Below are positions 62,129 to 64,000 of a stretch of DNA of 64,000 nt, in pieces; within the stretch, counting starts at the first letter, position 1, and each line of letters starts with the position of its first letter. The stretch lies in the NCBI RefSeq assembly GCF_006715635.1, contig NZ_VFNP01000002.1, forward strand, positions 1,116,001-1,180,000. Direction: 5' to 3'. Below the pieces are notes generated by a model that did no database searches, was not told the DNA's origin, and saw nothing but the letters and a program-made list of their open reading frames with translations. The position numbers and the translations under genes were made by a program. This DNA is from Streptomyces sp. SLBN-118. Its GTDB lineage: Bacteria > Actinomycetota > Actinomycetes > Streptomycetales > Streptomycetaceae.

Positions 62129-64000
62129 CAGGCGGTCTCGGTGACGAGGCGCTCGACGGCGGCCACGGCGTCGCCGACGGCGTCCGGGTTCTGTCCGCCG
62201 CCCTGGGCGACGTCCGGCTTGCCGCCACCGCCGCCGCCGAGGGTCTTGGCAGCCGTACGCACCAGGTCGCCGGCCTTGAGACCGCGCTCGCGGGCGGCCT
62301 CGTTGGTGGCGATGACGGTCAGCGGGCGGCCGCCCGCCACGGTGAACAGAGCGACGACCGCCGGGCGCTCGCCAGGGATGCGGCCGCGGACGTCGAGGAC
62401 CAGCTTGCGCAGGTCGTCGGCGCCGGTGCCGTCCGGCACCTGGCCGGTGACCACCGCGACACCGTGTACGTCCTTGGCGCCGGAGGCGAGACCGGCGGCG
62501 GCCTGCAGGACCTTCTCCGCGCGGAACCTCTCGATCTCCTTCTCGGCGTCCTTGAGCTTGGCGAGCATGCCGGAGATCTTCTCGGGCAGTTCCTCGGGAC
62601 GGCCCTTGACCAGCTCCTGGAGCTGGGCGACGACCGTGTGCTCCCGGGCGAGGAAGTTGTAGGCGTCGACGCCGACGAGGGCCTCGATACGGCGCACACC
62701 GGAGCCGATCGAGGACTCGCCGAGCAGCTTCACCAGGCCCAGCTGGGCCGTGTTGTGCACATGCGTGCCGCCGCACAGCTCCTTGGAGAAGTCGCCGATG
62801 GTCACGACACGGACCCGCTCGCCGTACTTCTCGCCGAACTCGGCGATGGCGCCCTGCTTCTTGGCCTCGTCGATGCTCATGATCTCGGCCTGGACGTCGA
62901 GTTCACGGGCGAGCACTTCGTTGATCTTCTGCTCGACGTCGGTGAGAACCGTGCCGGGGACGGCCGAGGGCGAGCCGAAGTCGAAGCGGAAGCGACCCGG
63001 TGAGTTCTCGGAGCCGGCCTGGGCGGCCGTCGGGCCGAGGGCGTCGCGCAGCGCCTGGTGGGTCAGGTGCGTGGCGCTGTGGGCGCGGGCGATGGCGCGG
63101 CGGCGCCGGTTGTCGATGGCGGCGTAGGCAGAGGCACCGACCGTCACCTCGCCGACCTGCACCGAGCCCTTGTGCACGGAGACGCCGGGGACCGGCTGCT
63201 GGACGTCGCGGACCTCGATGACGGCGCCGGTGTCGAGTTTGATGCGGCCCTGGTCGGCGAGCTGACCGCCGCCCTCGGCGTAGAAGGGGGTGCGGTCGAG
63301 GACGACCTCGACCTCGTCGCCCTCGGTGGCGGCGGGCGAGGGAACACCGTCGACGAGCAGGCCGACGATGGTCGACTCGCCCTCGGTGGAGGTGTAGCCG
63401 GTGAACTGTGTGGCGCCTGACGTGTCGGCGACCGAACGATAGGCGGAGAGGTCGGCGTGACCGGTCTTCTTGGCCCTGGCATCGGCCTTGGCCTGGTCCC
63501 GCTGCTGCTTCATCAGGCGGCGGAAACCGTCCTCGTCCACGGAAAGGCCCTGCTCGGCGGCCATCTCCAGGGTGAGGTCGATCGGGAAGCCCCAGGTGTC
63601 GTGGAGCAGGAAGGCCTTGTCGCCGGCGAGGACCGTGCCGCCGCCGGCCTTGGCCTCGGTGATGGCGGTGTCGAGGATGTTGGTGCCGGCCCTGAGCGTC
63701 TTGAGGAAGGCGGCCTCCTCGGCGACGGCCACTGTCTCGATGCGCTTGCGGTCGGTGATGAGCTCCGGGTACTGCTGGCCCATCGTCTTGATCACGACGT
63801 CGACGAGATCCTGGATGACCGGCTCTGTGGCGCCCATCAGCCGCATGTTGCGGATGGCGCGGCGCATGATGCGGCGCAGGACGTAGCCGCGGCCCTCGTT
63901 GCCGGGGGCGACTCCGTCGCCGATGAGCATCACGGACGTACGGATGTGGTCGGCGACGACGCGCATCGAGACATCGGTGTCGTGCTTGTCGCCGTAGCGC
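62128..64000 (-). CDS. alaS: Alanyl-tRNA synthetase (5' part outside window)
   Basis: About 624 C-terminal residues are visible; the start lies beyond 64000. Seen in order: end of the aminoacylation domain ([36 protein letters not shown]), the [20 protein letters not shown] segment, the editing domain with [11 protein letters not shown] (HxxxH) and the zinc-site CGGTHVHNT, and the C-Ala domain with [20 protein letters not shown]. Charges tRNA-Ala and clears Ser/Gly misacylation. First gene of alaS-ruvX-mltG-aroE. Confidence 0.98.
   Translation of the reverse strand, partial: RYGDKHDTDVSMRVVADHIRTSVMLIGDGVAPGNEGRGYVLRRIMRRAIRNMRLMGATEPVIQDLVDVVIKTMGQQYPELITDRKRIETVAVAEEAAFLKTLRAGTNILDTAITEAKAGGGTVLAGDKAFLLHDTWGFPIDLTLEMAAEQGLSVDEDGFRRLMKQQRDQAKADARAKKTGHADLSAYRSVADTSGATQFTGYTSTEGESTIVGLLVDGVPSPAATEGDEVEVVLDRTPFYAEGGGQLADQGRIKLDTGAVIEVRDVQQPVPGVSVHKGSVQVGEVTVGASAYAAIDNRRRRAIARAHSATHLTHQALRDALGPTAAQAGSENSPGRFRFDFGSPSAVPGTVLTDVEQKINEVLARELDVQAEIMSIDEAKKQGAIAEFGEKYGERVRVVTIGDFSKELCGGTHVHNTAQLGLVKLLGESSIGSGVRRIEALVGVDAYNFLAREHTVVAQLQELVKGRPEELPEKISGMLAKLKDAEKEIERFRAEKVLQAAAGLASGAKDVHGVAVVTGQVPDGTGADDLRKLVLDVRGRIPGERPAVVALFTVAGGRPLTVIATNEAARERGLKAGDLVRTAAKTLGGGGGGKPDVAQGGGQNPDAVGDAVAAVERLVTETA

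Overview
The window is chromosomal DNA from a Streptomyces (high-GC actinomycete). The evidence is uniformly high GC with a strong G/C third-position bias, frequent GTG starts, a near-canonical BldD, an actinobacterial integration host factor, a conservon, and an FMN-riboswitch rib operon. From memory, the gene order (rib-his ... rpe-rsmB-fmt-priA-metK-coaBC-rpoZ-gmk-sIHF-pyr-bldD-nusB-efp-aro-mltG-ruvX-alaS) is that of the S. coelicolor core around SCO1436-SCO1501. I see no rRNA or tRNA gene, CRISPR array, insertion sequence, prophage or biosynthetic cluster.

Layout. 1-7.3 kb, minus strand: a partial CBS-domain hemolysin-family gene, then an FMN-riboswitch-led unit ribD-ribE-ribM-ribBA-ribH running into hisE-hisG and a PH-domain membrane protein. 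7.5-11.2 kb: a divergent ROK regulator/MFS transporter pair sharing a palindrome, an alginate-lyase C-terminal remnant and a DUF5995 gene. 11.2-16.1 kb: a probable lysine uptake and catabolism locus (DavB-like lysine 2-monooxygenase, DavA-like amidase, Lrp/AsnC regulator, cationic amino acid permease), with the same three-copy TTGCG motif in front of both transcription units. 16.1-19.2 kb: a conservon lacking the CvnD GTPase. 19.4-27 kb: an SGNH esterase, an RsbW-like ATPase facing a SigB-type sigma factor, GuaB1, a FluG-like glutamine synthetase/amidohydrolase pair and a SorC regulator.

27-52 kb is mostly housekeeping: rpe, an MMPL exporter, a CapA-like phosphatase, rsmB-fmt, a degenerate priA, metK, coaBC, rpoZ, gmk, sIHF, and the complete pyrimidine set pyrR-pyrB-pyrC-(membrane protein)-carA-carB-pyrD-pyrF. 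bldD lies divergent to pyrR. 52-64 kb, minus strand: alaS-ruvX-mltG-aroE-aroC-aroK-aroB-aroQ, then a proline-rich kinase-like gene, a pepQ-like gene, efp and nusB.

Open reading frames are tightly packed and many neighbours overlap by 4 nt (ATGA/GTGA), implying translational coupling in the rib, pyr and aro units. The least ordinary features are the dav locus with its matched motif arrays, the FluG-like pair, the CvnD-less conservon, a PepQ homologue with an altered metal site, a palindrome inserted in aroB, and the probable PyrR translational-control leader.
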